From: Deltaproteobacteria bacterium
GTDB lineage: Bacteria; Desulfobacterota; Anaeroferrophillalia; Anaeroferrophillales; Tharpellaceae
Direction: 5' to 3'
Assembly (NCBI GenBank): GCA_030640695.1
Contig: DAOWIX010000005.1
Location: 1-18,970, forward strand
Length of the DNA stretch: 18,970 bases
Below the pieces are notes generated by a model. That model worked only from the letters and a program-made list of their open reading frames with translations, was not told where the DNA came from and did no database searches. Shown in pieces: positions 7,236-14,791 of the stretch. The position numbers and the translations under genes were made by a program. Within the stretch, counting starts at the first letter, position 1, and each line of letters begins with the position of its first letter.

Positions 7236-9650
7236 ATGGATTGTCGTCAAAAATATGATATCCTGACCAAGATCGTTGAAATAAGCAGCTCTACATCACA
7301 GATCAACGACCGCTTGACCCAAGCAGCCCATTTTCTTTGTGTCAAAGATCTGGCCCCGACAATTGCCTTCTACCTTCTGCAACGCCGGGGACGGCGTCTA
7401 ACCCTACGCATCGCCGCTGATTCTGCCGGTAGCCTGCAACTGCCAGCGCCGCCCTACAGTTATAAACTACCAATCCCCGATGATCCTGTTTGCAAGCCTC
7501 TAACCACCCTGTTGCCTAACCCCCTTGACCCCGAAACCATAAATGCCAATGACCTTTTCAGGAAGCCTCAACCGCACGGCTGGAGTCTGCCGCTGGCTGA
7601 TGAAAATCAGGCGTACGGCGCCATGGTCCTGCTCAGTTCGACACCATTTAATATCGACAACGATACCATCCTTTTTCTTCTGGTTGTCTGCCGCCAAATC
7701 ACTCTGGCCTTGCGGAGCTCGATCTTAAAAAACCGGGATCAGCAAAAGGTCAGACGTTTAAAATTTCTCCACCAGATCGGAGCCCAACTCAACGCCAGCG
7801 AAAATGTTCAAAGTGCCTTTTCCAAACTACCTGATTCGGCCCTAACTTTCTTTTCTGACTCAGCTTCAATCCTCCATATTTTCGCTTCGGATCAGTCCCA
7901 GGAGAAATTGATTGAGCAAGGATTTTGTGATGCTGAACAACATGAATTGGTTCTACAGGTAAGCCGCTACCAAGCCACACGAACAAAATTCATCTCCCAC
8001 CCGCTGGTCATAGAAAAACATAATTCACCGCCGGCAGCAATAATATACCAGCACTTTTTCAATCAGTTTTGCGCCCACATAATCCTGCCCCTGATAAGTC
8101 AGGGCCGGCTCGTCGGCGCGATCGAGTTTTTCTTGACTGACAAGCCTCGGAGCCGAGATCTCCTACCTTTGGAAAAAGAGGATTTGGAACTTCTTGAGAT
8201 CCTGGCTGTTCATCTGGCAGCAACTCTGGAAAGAACCCGGGCCCAGAATCAGCTCTCCGCCGCAAACCAGGCATCACTCCTGAGGACTCAGCAACTAACC
8301 TTCTCTCACCAGATTAAAAATGCGCTCCTGGCGGCTGATACCCCGGAGAAGATAATCCGTCTTACCCTCGGTGCCCTGGTCAGCAATGAGGGCTTCACCT
8401 CCTCGCCGGCTCTCTATCTTGAGTTTCAGGAAAAAGATGACTCCTGGCAAGGACTTTACTACGCCAGCGCCTCAAACCGTGCACTAACTAACCCAGACCA
8501 GCAGCCAGAGTCCAACCATCTCAATACACTGACAGACCATCTCCTTGAGGCAAACTCCCAGATTCCGCAAAAACTCAGCGAAGAGCTCAAAGCGTTATGG
8601 CTGCCCAGCCTTAATACGGCCCCCAGCCGTTTTCAGCAAGCCGTCGTCGGCAGAAAACCAACCATAATCCCAGCTGAATTTGTCACCGTAATTCATGCCA
8701 AGTTAAAATCTCTACTGCCCGGCCCAAAGATCGTAGTCATTCCCATCTTAAGTCAGGATCATCTTAAGGGCCTGATGCTGGCCAATGCTGACTATATCAG
8801 CCGGGAAGATCTCGCCTACATTACTCTTTTCACTGATGCCGCAGCTCTGGCCCTTGACAACACCAAACTCTATCAACGTTTACAAAGTTCATTGGCTAGT
8901 TTAAACAGCGCCCAGCTCCGCCTTTCACAGAGTGAAAAACTGATGGCTTTGGGAGAGATGGCCTCCAGCATTGCCCATGAAATCAAAAACCCGCTGGTCT
9001 CGATTGCCGGATTCGCCCGACGACTACACAAAAGAATCCCCGACCAGAGCCGAGAAAAGGCTTACAGCCAAATCATCACAAAAGAGATCGAACGCCTTGA
9101 AGAAATCGTCAACAACGTTCTCTCATTTTCACGACCGGAAAGTAACAAATTCGAACCCCACGATCTTAATCTGCTGATAGATGAGACTACAGCCCTGTTT
9201 GCTCGCGAATTAAAAAAATTAAAGATTAGCTTAGAAGTCCAATTGACCTCCGAAATGGCAGCCGTTGAATGTGACGGCAACCAGTTAAAGCAAGTCTTGA
9301 TCAACCTCTTTAATAACAGCATTCAAGCCATGTCCAGTACGGCAAACGGCAATGAACACCGCATCTCAGTTCGCACCTCCTGCTTCTGCGACCTTAAAAG
9401 ACAAGAAGAGAGAGCCCTGATCGAAATCGAGGATAACGGCAAAGGCATTCAGGAACAGTTTATTCACGACATTTTCAACCCTTTCTTCACAACTAAGCAC
9501 GACGGCACCGGTCTGGGGTTACCGATCTGCCATCGTATCATTTTAAATCACTTAGGAGACATCCGTATTCATAACCGTGAAGGTAAAGGGGTAATGGTTT
9601 CCATCTCTTTACCTTTCGATCATAAAGCACCACCAAAACCTACAGTCTAA
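7236..9650 (+). CDS. Soluble multi-GAF sensor histidine kinase
   Basis: A cytoplasmic histidine kinase of 804 residues with no transmembrane segment. Three GAF-like stretches can be followed: ~5-165, ~175-330 (ending RLVGAIEFFLTDK...LLEILAVHLAATLE) and ~355-545 (ending LKGLMLANADYISREDLAYITLFTDAAALAL). A short coiled coil leads to the HisKA dimerisation domain with SIAHEIKNPLVS (phospho-acceptor H581). The HATPase_c domain shows the N-box QVLINLFNNSIQAM, the G1 box EDNGKGI, FNPFFTTK and the G2 box GTGLGLPI. The start is set at ATG 7236, with GAG 9 bases upstream, rather than TTG 7203, which sits inside the glgA terminator. The response regulator 58 bp downstream is the likely partner. The signal is unknown; GAF domains usually bind small ligands or sense redox. 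Confidence 0.92.
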   Translation: MDCRQKYDILTKIVEISSSTSQINDRLTQAAHFLCVKDLAPTIAFYLLQRRGRRLTLRIAADSAGSLQLPAPPYSYKLPIPDDPVCKPLTTLLPNPLDPETINANDLFRKPQPHGWSLPLADENQAYGAMVLLSSTPFNIDNDTILFLLVVCRQITLALRSSILKNRDQQKVRRLKFLHQIGAQLNASENVQSAFSKLPDSALTFFSDSASILHIFASDQSQEKLIEQGFCDAEQHELVLQVSRYQATRTKFISHPLVIEKHNSPPAAIIYQHFFNQFCAHIILPLISQGRLVGAIEFFLTDKPRSRDLLPLEKEDLELLEILAVHLAATLERTRAQNQLSAANQASLLRTQQLTFSHQIKNALLAADTPEKIIRLTLGALVSNEGFTSSPALYLEFQEKDDSWQGLYYASASNRALTNPDQQPESNHLNTLTDHLLEANSQIPQKLSEELKALWLPSLNTAPSRFQQAVVGRKPTIIPAEFVTVIHAKLKSLLPGPKIVVIPILSQDHLKGLMLANADYISREDLAYITLFTDAAALALDNTKLYQRLQSSLASLNSAQLRLSQSEKLMALGEMASSIAHEIKNPLVSIAGFARRLHKRIPDQSREKAYSQIITKEIERLEEIVNNVLSFSRPESNKFEPHDLNLLIDETTALFARELKKLKISLEVQLTSEMAAVECDGNQLKQVLINLFNNSIQAMSSTANGNEHRISVRTSCFCDLKRQEERALIEIEDNGKGIQEQFIHDIFNPFFTTKHDGTGLGLPICHRIILNHLGDIRIHNREGKGVMVSISLPFDHKAPPKPTV

Positions 9651-9677
9651 CTTGGTAACATATTAACTTGGTGACAT
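9648..9677 (+). repeat. Direct repeat between kinase and regulator genes
   Basis: TAACTTGGTAACAT (9648-9661) is repeated as TAACTTGGTGACAT (9664-9677), 13 of 14 bases identical and 16 bp apart. The first copy contains the kinase stop codon. Two direct half-sites at this spacing could be a protein binding site for the downstream regulator gene, but this is only a guess. Confidence 0.4.
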
Positions 9678-9708
9678 AAACACCCAAACCAGAAAGCGAG
9701 GCATAAAT

Positions 9709-10095
9709 ATGGGCACACAAAAATATACACTTATGGTAGTCGACGACGAAGAGAATATCCGCTGGCTCTATAAAGAGGAACTTGAAGAAGAGGGCTACAG
9801 CATTGTTGCCGCCGCCAGTGGTGAAGAAGCGTTACAGAAGCTTCCCGAGGTCAACCCGGATCTGGTCGTCATGGACATAAAAATGCCCGGCATTTCCGGC
9901 GTCGACACCCTCGTCAAGATCAAGGAAATCGACAAGAACATCCCGGTAATTCTCTGTTCCGCCTACGGCGACTATAAGCAGGACTTCACTACTTGGGCCT
10001 CGGATGCCTACGTCGTCAAAGCCGCCAGCTTAGACGAGTTGAAAAAAGCGATCCGCGAGGTTCTTGAGAAACGTTATCCAGGAAAAGGAAAATAG
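9709..10095 (+). CDS. Single-domain response regulator (CheY-like receiver)
   Basis: The 128 residues make one receiver domain and no output domain. The acidic pocket is VDDEE (D12, D13). The phospho-acceptor is D56 in VVMDIKMPG. The switch residue is S84 in ILCSAYG, and the conserved lysine is K104 in YVVKAAS, where a proline would often follow the lysine. A good GAGG Shine-Dalgarno precedes ATG 9709. It lies 58 bp after the multi-GAF kinase and is its likely partner. With no DNA-binding domain it should act through protein-protein contact or as a phosphorelay step. Receivers of this form, with a GYSIVAAASGEEAL segment, commonly accompany soluble GAF or PAS kinases in Desulfobacterota. Confidence 0.92.
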   Translation: MGTQKYTLMVVDDEENIRWLYKEELEEEGYSIVAAASGEEALQKLPEVNPDLVVMDIKMPGISGVDTLVKIKEIDKNIPVILCSAYGDYKQDFTTWASDAYVVKAASLDELKKAIREVLEKRYPGKGK

Positions 10096-10119
10096 CTCGG
10101 AGGTTGTCCGAGAATAGAT

Positions 10120-10149
10120 TTGACAGTCAGCTGTTTTTTTAGTAATAAT
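10120..10149 (+). promoter_or_regulatory. Promoter of the tRNA-Ala gene
   Basis: A consensus TTGACA (10120-10125) is followed after 18 bp by AATAAT (10144-10149), five of six matches to TATAAT. The start would be near 10156, about 19 nt before the mature tRNA. Confidence 0.65.
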
Positions 10150-10174
10150 GCCCCTCTATTGAGACTGGCACTAA

Positions 10175-10250
10175 GGGGGATTAGCTCAGTTGGGAGAGCG
10201 CAGCGTTCGCAACGCTGAGGCCGAGGGTTCGACCCCCTTATCCTCCACCA
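10175..10250 (+). tRNA. tRNA-Ala (anticodon CGC), CCA encoded
   Basis: A full cloverleaf can be drawn by hand. The acceptor stem is GGGGGAT (10175-10181) with ATCCTCC (10240-10246), including the G3:U70 wobble pair that identifies alanine tRNAs. The D stem is GCTC/GAGC. The anticodon stem is CAGCG/CGCTG around loop TTCGCAA (10206-10212), giving anticodon CGC, which reads GCG. The variable loop is 5 nt. The T stem is GAGGG/CCCTT with TTCGACC. Discriminator A10247 and CCA 10248-10250 are encoded in the DNA. The gene has its own promoter and terminator. Confidence 0.97.
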
Positions 10251-10297
10251 TTCTGGAGTTTGACGAGAATCATTCTCTACACCATAAAGATAAAATG

Positions 10298-10336
10298 AAA
10301 AGCCTGCCCCCAAATCATTTGCGGGCAGGCTTTTTT
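10298..10336 (+). terminator. Intrinsic terminator after tRNA-Ala
   Basis: The stem AGCCTGCCC (10301-10309) pairs with GGGCAGGCT (10323-10331), extended by AAA/TTT, and runs into six T residues (10331-10336). This is a strong canonical Rho-independent terminator ending the tRNA transcript. Confidence 0.92.
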
Positions 10337-10415
10337 ATGCCAACAACTGAGCCACCCCAAAAGCAACTGCTTTAAGGGTGAAAACCGGGTCACAACTTAA
10401 CCTTGGAGAGAAATA

Positions 10416-11726
10416 TTGTCTTTTATTGATCAATATTTTCAAATCAGCGCCCGACAGAGTACGGTCGGGCGTGAGATAATCGCCGGGCTTACCACCTTTG
10501 TCACGCTGGCCTATATTGTTATTGTCAACCCTGCAATCTTGAGTGCCGCTGGAATCCCCAAAGGCCCCTCAACCACTGCGACTATTTTGAGTGCGGTTTT
10601 CGGCACCCTGATTATGGGACTCTACGCCCGTAGACCTTTTGCCGTTGCCCCCTATATGGGCGAGAATGCTTTCATCGCGTTTACGGTTGTCAAGGTCATG
10701 GGACATACCTGGCAGACGGCTCTGGGGGCTGTTTTTATTGGCGGTATTCTCTTTGTCATTCTAACGATCAGCGGCACCCGAGGCTGGTTGGCTAAGGCTA
10801 TTCCCGTATCCTTGAAATATGCCTTTGGCGCTGGTATCGGCCTCTTTCTTACCCTGATTGGACTGGTCGATACCGGCATCGTCACACTCGGAATTCCCGG
10901 TGCGCCGGTAAAAGTCGGAATCCTATCCCAACCATCGGTTGGACTGGCTATCGCCGGATTTCTGGCCATCGCCCTGTTGCTCAACAAAAAAATTCCTGGC
11001 GGCATACTGCTCGGGATTCTCGGCACGGCTGTGGCAGGCTGGTTTTTCGGCATCTCACCCGCCCCCAAAGAGATCTTCAGTACACCAGCCCCGCTAACCG
11101 AAATCTGGTTTAAAATTGATCTCAAAGGAGCCCTGACCTGGGGTTTCTTTTCAGTCATCCTGACCGTCTTTATTATGGATTTCGTCGACACCATGGCCGC
11201 TCTGATCGGGCTCGGAGCCAAAGCCAACCTCCTTGATGAAGATGGTAACTTGCCGGACATTGATAAACCCCTGCTGGCAGACGCCTTGGCCACTGTCGTC
11301 GGGGCCCTGCTCGGCACCACGACAACCGGCACCTTCATTGAATCTGCCGCCGGTATCGAAGCTGGTGGCAGAACCGGTTTGACCGCGGTAGTCACGGCTG
11401 CAGCCCTTCTTTTATGCCTCTTTTTCGCACCCGTTCTGACTGCAATCCCGGCCTATGCCTACGGCCCCGCCCTGATCATTGTCGGTGGCATGATGCTGAG
11501 CCTGGTTGCCAAAATTGACTTTGGTGATTACAGCGAATGGATCCCCGCATTCATAACAATCGCATTAATGTCATTCACCTACAATCTCGGCATCGGCATC
11601 ACAGCCGGCTTCATCATCTACCCAATCATGAAAATCGGTTCCGGCCAAATTCGTCAGATACACCCCGGCATGTGGCTGCTGGCCGCAGTTTCTCTGCTTT
11701 TCTATATTTTTTATCCTTACCACTGA
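10416..11726 (+). CDS. NCS2-family purine permease (AzgA-like)
   Basis: A 436-residue, multi-spanning inner-membrane transporter of the nucleobase-cation symporter 2 family, AzgA branch, whose known members import adenine, guanine or hypoxanthine with protons. Signature pieces are REIIAGLTTFVTLAYIVIVNP near the N-terminus, VAPYMGENAFIAF (~residues 77-89), FAGAGIGLF-like segments, MDFVDTMAALIGLG, and TTTTGTFIESAAGIEAGGRTGLTAVVTA. The start is TTG 10416, supported by GGAGAG at 10405-10410; no ATG lies at the right place. The exact purine cannot be told from sequence. The gap after the tRNA terminator is short and no purine-riboswitch core was recognised. The gene ends 21 bp before the first copy of the structured repeat and is convergent with the Cpx-like kinase. 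Confidence 0.92.
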   Translation: MSFIDQYFQISARQSTVGREIIAGLTTFVTLAYIVIVNPAILSAAGIPKGPSTTATILSAVFGTLIMGLYARRPFAVAPYMGENAFIAFTVVKVMGHTWQTALGAVFIGGILFVILTISGTRGWLAKAIPVSLKYAFGAGIGLFLTLIGLVDTGIVTLGIPGAPVKVGILSQPSVGLAIAGFLAIALLLNKKIPGGILLGILGTAVAGWFFGISPAPKEIFSTPAPLTEIWFKIDLKGALTWGFFSVILTVFIMDFVDTMAALIGLGAKANLLDEDGNLPDIDKPLLADALATVVGALLGTTTTGTFIESAAGIEAGGRTGLTAVVTAAALLLCLFFAPVLTAIPAYAYGPALIIVGGMMLSLVAKIDFGDYSEWIPAFITIALMSFTYNLGIGITAGFIIYPIMKIGSGQIRQIHPGMWLLAAVSLLFYIFYPYH

Positions 11727-11747
11727 TTCTCCCGTGACTATTCGATA

Positions 11748-11884
11748 GCCACCATAAAGCTAAAACTAATAGAGACGAACTTTGCTGCGCCATCATAAAC
11801 GGGGTCAAAGCTGGGGTGCTAACGCACCTTGTACCAGCAATGACCCCAATCCCGGCAGTTTGAAGATGGCGCCTGAAGTTACGA
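11748..11884 (+). repeat. Structured 137-bp intergenic repeat, copy A
   Basis: This segment aligns without gaps to the reverse strand of 14792-14928. It has a 53-bp left arm (starting with a CCACCATAAAGCT block), a 47-nt core (11801-11847) and a 37-bp right arm (containing CCTGAAGTT). The core is a three-tier hairpin: GGGGTCA/TGACCCC, then GCTGG/CCAGC, then GGTGC/GCACC, with a symmetric AA/AA internal loop, a TTGTA bulge and a TAAC tetraloop. It lies between the convergent permease and Cpx-like kinase genes. No transposase is nearby, so it is a non-autonomous REP- or MITE-like element or a conserved structured RNA. Confidence 0.85.
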
Positions 11885-11891
11885 AAAAGAG

Positions 11892-13349
11892 TCAATCTGC
11901 CGGGAGTTCAATGGTTACGCTAAGACCTGAGGGCTCAAGATTTCGAGCCCGGACTTTGCCATGACTAGCTTCGACACAGGTTTTGACAATTGCCAGGCCG
12001 AGACCGCTACCTCCGGATTTGCGATTGCGATCAGGCTCGAGCCGATAGAAGGGCTCAAAGATACACTCAAGCTCTGCCTCCGGCACTCCTGGACCGTAAT
12101 CCCGGACTTCCAGAACCACTTCATTCTCACGCCGGACGGCAGTGATGTCAACCAGGGAGTCGGGATCACCATAACGCAGGGCATTACGTAAAAGATTAAC
12201 CAGAGCTCTGAGCAGTAATTCGGTATTAGCTTTAACCGTAAGATCTTTTTCAAGACTCAATTTGAATCGGTTCCGGGCCCATTTTTCACGCTCCAGGGCT
12301 CGGTTAACAATCTCTACAATCGGAACCACGGCAAGAGTTACAGCCTCAGGACGTAACTCGGCCCGAGAAAATGCCAGGATCTCATCAACCAACTCAGCAA
12401 TTTCATCGGCCTCCTCCTCAACATCAGCAAAACCCTCCTGCTGCCCACTATCTAGTCTTTTTTCGAGAACCGCTAGCCCCATACGCAAGCGGGCCAGGGG
12501 TGAGCAGAGCTCATGCGCAACATCGCTTAAAAACCTTTTTTGACCCGTAATAAACCCGTCAAGACGCAGGGCCATATGGTTTATTGAACGCCCCAGACAA
12601 CCAATTTCATCAATCCGTTTTTCATCAAGTTGAACCTTAAGATCACCTCGGGCAATCTCTTCGGTGGCCCGGTTCATCTCTCGCAATGGCCGGGTAATAT
12701 GGCGCACCATAGGCCACCACCAGAGCAGAGAGAAGAGCACAATCAAGAGAGCTCCAACCAACCACGGCATGGGGTTCGGATAGAGGGCTGAGGCAAAGAG
12801 AGAATCGGTTGCAGCAATAAGAATTGCCGGGACAAACCCGCTACCATCGGAGTTAAGAATCGGTACCGGCACACCCAACCAGTAGCGGGTTGGGTTGAGA
12901 CTGCGCACCCTGAAAATCCGCCGTTCGGGAAGTTGATGAGCCGGAAAACTCTGGCGCCCTTGACGAGCCTCACGCCAACGACCGCGTTCAGAACGCGGTC
13001 CCCTTTTACGGGCCCGGACTTTTATCTCACTCAACACTTCCGGCGGCAAATCGCCAATATTGCCCGCTAATTCATGCCCTGAAGGGGTAAACAATGAGAG
13101 CTCGACTGAAAAAGCTTGACCATAGCGGGAAAGCAGCTCATCCCACTGATCCCGGGGCAACCGGGTCAACTCATGCCGAATAAGATGACGCAACGAAGCC
13201 GTCTCCTTCTCCGCATGTAAACGTAAAAAAGAGTCCGGCGACACATAGAACTGGATCTGGAAAAAGAGAGTCAGAATCAGACCCAAAAAGATGAGGTTGA
13301 GAAAAAACCAGCTCAAGAGCTTGACAAAAATTGATCGTCTGAAAAACAA
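11892..13349 (-). CDS. CpxA-like envelope-stress sensor histidine kinase
   Basis: A 485-residue membrane kinase. TM1 is ~8-31, a periplasmic sensor region runs ~32-193 (arginine-rich around 110-148), TM2 is ~195-213 and HAMP is ~214-266. The HisKA motif FLSDVAHELCSPLARLRMG carries the phospho-histidine H279. The HATPase domain shows LVNLLRNALRYG, DYGPGVP, FEPFYRLEPD and GGSGLGLAI. The HELCSPLAR form and overall layout match CpxA-type kinases, which detect misfolded envelope proteins and phosphorylate CpxR. The start is TTG 13349, with AAGAGGT just upstream. The regulator gene stops 13 bp upstream, so the two are one leftward operon. The gene order regulator-kinase with a divergent Spy-like gene is that of cpxRA/cpxP. 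The orthology call is by similarity only. Confidence 0.88.
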   Translation of the reverse strand: MFFRRSIFVKLLSWFFLNLIFLGLILTLFFQIQFYVSPDSFLRLHAEKETASLRHLIRHELTRLPRDQWDELLSRYGQAFSVELSLFTPSGHELAGNIGDLPPEVLSEIKVRARKRGPRSERGRWREARQGRQSFPAHQLPERRIFRVRSLNPTRYWLGVPVPILNSDGSGFVPAILIAATDSLFASALYPNPMPWLVGALLIVLFSLLWWWPMVRHITRPLREMNRATEEIARGDLKVQLDEKRIDEIGCLGRSINHMALRLDGFITGQKRFLSDVAHELCSPLARLRMGLAVLEKRLDSGQQEGFADVEEEADEIAELVDEILAFSRAELRPEAVTLAVVPIVEIVNRALEREKWARNRFKLSLEKDLTVKANTELLLRALVNLLRNALRYGDPDSLVDITAVRRENEVVLEVRDYGPGVPEAELECIFEPFYRLEPDRNRKSGGSGLGLAIVKTCVEASHGKVRARNLEPSGLSVTIELPAD

Positions 13350-13362
13350 ACCTGACCTCTTA

Positions 13363-14085
13363 TTATTGACTTGCCGATATTGATTTAATAAACATATAGC
13401 CAGCGCTTCGCACGGTTTTTATATAGCGGGGAGCTTTAGGATTGTCGTTAAGTTTTCGGCGCAACGATGAGATATGGACATCTATGGAACGATCAAAAAC
13501 CGTGTAATCACGCCCGGCAACCAGATCAAGGAGGCGATCCCGAGAGAGAATTCGTCCGCAATTTTCTACCATTGCCAGGAGCAGATCAAACTCAATCGCC
13601 GTCAAAGCTAAAATGTCGCCGCCTTGGTTCACACTTCGTGTGGCGCTATCAATAACCAGATCAGCAATACAGATCATGCTGCCGGAATCACCCTCCACAG
13701 GTAACACTGAAGATTCATTGTCAACCATTTTACTTCGCCTGATAACCGCCCGCAAGCGCGCCAGCAACTCCCTTGATGAGAAAGTTTTAGGCAGATAGTC
13801 ATCGGCTCCCATCTCTAAACCGACAATGCGGTCGGTCTCATCACCCCGGGCCGTAAACATCAGAACCGGAACCTGTGAATGCTGTCGCAATTGACGCAAC
13901 ACTTCAAAACCGTCGATCTCCGGGAGCATGACATCAAGCAGAATTGCATCAAACTCCCCTTGCAAAGCAATCTCAAGCCCAACTTGACCGGAATGAGCGA
14001 CCTCAACCGCAAACCCCATCGGCTCAAGGTAATCTCGAATCAAACGGCCAAGCTTTTCATCATCATCAATCAGAAGAATTTTCAT
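13363..14085 (-). CDS. CpxR-like OmpR-family response regulator
   Basis: The 240 residues form a receiver (1-~118) and an OmpR/PhoB winged-helix DNA-binding domain (~140-235). The receiver has the acidic pair D8/D9, the phospho-acceptor D51 in ILLDVMLPEIDG, T78 in MFTARG and K100 in DDYLPK. A threonine follows the lysine where CpxR and most relatives have proline (LPKTF instead of LPKPF). The output domain shows LTAIEFDLLLAMVENCGRILSRDRLLD and the recognition-helix region VDVHISSLRRKL-like block (DVHISSLRRKLND). It should be phosphorylated by the adjacent CpxA-like kinase. GTAAA-type sites in the divergent promoter region suggest self-regulation and control of the Spy-like gene. Confidence 0.92.
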   Translation of the reverse strand: MKILLIDDDEKLGRLIRDYLEPMGFAVEVAHSGQVGLEIALQGEFDAILLDVMLPEIDGFEVLRQLRQHSQVPVLMFTARGDETDRIVGLEMGADDYLPKTFSSRELLARLRAVIRRSKMVDNESSVLPVEGDSGSMICIADLVIDSATRSVNQGGDILALTAIEFDLLLAMVENCGRILSRDRLLDLVAGRDYTVFDRSIDVHISSLRRKLNDNPKAPRYIKTVRSAGYMFIKSISASQ

Positions 14086-14122
14086 AACTCTATCATAGCC
14101 GATTTATCGACAAAAAAAATAA

Positions 14123-14164
14123 CTTTTACAAAACCTTTACAAAAAAGTTGTAAAAGAACATAAA
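14123..14164. promoter_or_regulatory. CpxR-box-like sites in the divergent regulator/spy region
   Basis: GTAAA-N5-ATAAA is seen on the + strand at 14150-14164, close to the E. coli CpxR consensus GTAAA-N5-GTAAA. On the other strand two GTAAA (read as TTTAC at 14125-14129 and 14136-14140) lie 11 bp apart. CTTTTACAA (14123-14131) and TTGTAAAAG (14148-14156) form a perfect 9-bp inverted repeat. The + strand box ends 3 bp before the -35 of the Spy-like gene, a position suited to activation. Assignment to this regulator is inferred. Confidence 0.55.
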
Positions 14165-14167
14165 AAA

Positions 14168-14195
14168 TTTACATTACTGGACTATCTTCTAAAAT
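14168..14195 (+). promoter_or_regulatory. Promoter of the Spy/CpxP-like gene
   Basis: TTTACA (14168-14173, 5/6 to TTGACA) and TAAAAT (14190-14195, 5/6 to TATAAT) are separated by 16 bp. Transcription would start near 14202, about 48 nt ahead of the ATG. The CpxR-like box lies immediately upstream. Confidence 0.55.
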
Positions 14196-14249
14196 ATCAA
14201 AACTGGATAGAAAAGTTTTTCAACCATTAATCGAAAAAGGAGAATTACA

Positions 14250-14789
14250 ATGAATCTTATCAAAAAACCAACCAAAGGAAAATCGCTTACTCTGACCGTT
14301 GCTTTAATGATTGCATTATTGCTGGCTTTACCTGCAACCGGCTTCAGCTTTGGCCCTGGCAGAGGCGACTGCTCACCTGATCGTTTTGAGCAGCGCGCCG
14401 AAGAGATTAAAGAAAATCTTAATCTCGACGAGAACCAGAGCAAACTCATGGAAGCGATGAGAGCTGAAATGATAGAGTTGCGAGAACTGAGCCTGAAACA
14501 GGGTGACAACTTGAATAGCGACAGCCGCCGCCGCACCAAAGCTCGTAATCATCTGCTCATGCGAGCTGAACTGGCCGCCGAAACCCCTGACTTCAAAGCT
14601 ATCGGCAACAAACTAAAGTCTGAATATAAAGGTGATTTAGCGGAAAAGTTTAATCAGGCAACCGACGCCAGGGTCGCTTTTTTCAGCAGCTTAAGCCAGG
14701 AACAGCGGGACACCATGCTTAAACAAGGTCATCGTGGGCCTCGTCGTGGAGGTATGGGGAAAAAGGGCAAAAGGGGAATGATGAAATAA
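14250..14789 (+). CDS. Spy/CpxP-like periplasmic stress protein
   Basis: A 179-residue secreted protein. A signal peptide covers ~1-33 (basic KKPTKGK, hydrophobic LTLTVALMIALLLALPATGFS). The mature part is helical and charged, with LNLDENQSKLMEAMRAEMIELREL and a second helical block ending FSSLSQEQRDTMLKQG, the degenerate LTxxQ-type repeats of the Spy/CpxP/CnrX superfamily. The last ~20 residues are rich in G, R, K and M, which could bind metal or polyanions. Family members are periplasmic chaperones or Cpx feedback inhibitors, or metal sensors. The start ATG 14250 has a perfect AGGAG 8 bases upstream. The gene is divergent from the CpxR/CpxA-like operon and probably controlled by it. Feedback inhibition of the kinase sensor domain would be the CpxP precedent, but is not shown here. 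Confidence 0.82.
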   Translation: MNLIKKPTKGKSLTLTVALMIALLLALPATGFSFGPGRGDCSPDRFEQRAEEIKENLNLDENQSKLMEAMRAEMIELRELSLKQGDNLNSDSRRRTKARNHLLMRAELAAETPDFKAIGNKLKSEYKGDLAEKFNQATDARVAFFSSLSQEQRDTMLKQGHRGPRRGGMGKKGKRGMMK

Positions 14790-14791
14790 AA

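Noticed and set aside
10281..10296. ACCATAAAG string after the tRNA similar to the left arm of the 137-bp repeat
   Set aside because: The match is limited to about 10 bases with nothing of the core nearby, so it may be chance.
10074..10375. Open frames on both strands across the tRNA-Ala gene
   Set aside because: They are by-products of the tRNA sequence; a complete cloverleaf with promoter and terminator explains the region.
10337..10415. Possible purine riboswitch ahead of the permease
   Set aside because: The leader is under 80 nt, and the conserved junction and loop-loop elements of the purine aptamer could not be found; only a short AAAGC/GCTTT hairpin is seen.
10652..11395. Long minus-strand frame of 247 codons inside the purine permease
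   Set aside because: It is antisense to a clear NCS2 transporter and its translation is a low-complexity P/S/R-rich sequence without family features.
11782..11964. Short + strand frame whose peptide (with GQSWGA and CTSNDP) resembles one read leftward at 14894-14691
   Set aside because: The likeness comes from the inverted 137-bp repeat. The core is a palindrome with substitutions in loops, and both frames run into real genes, so structure rather than a peptide is conserved.
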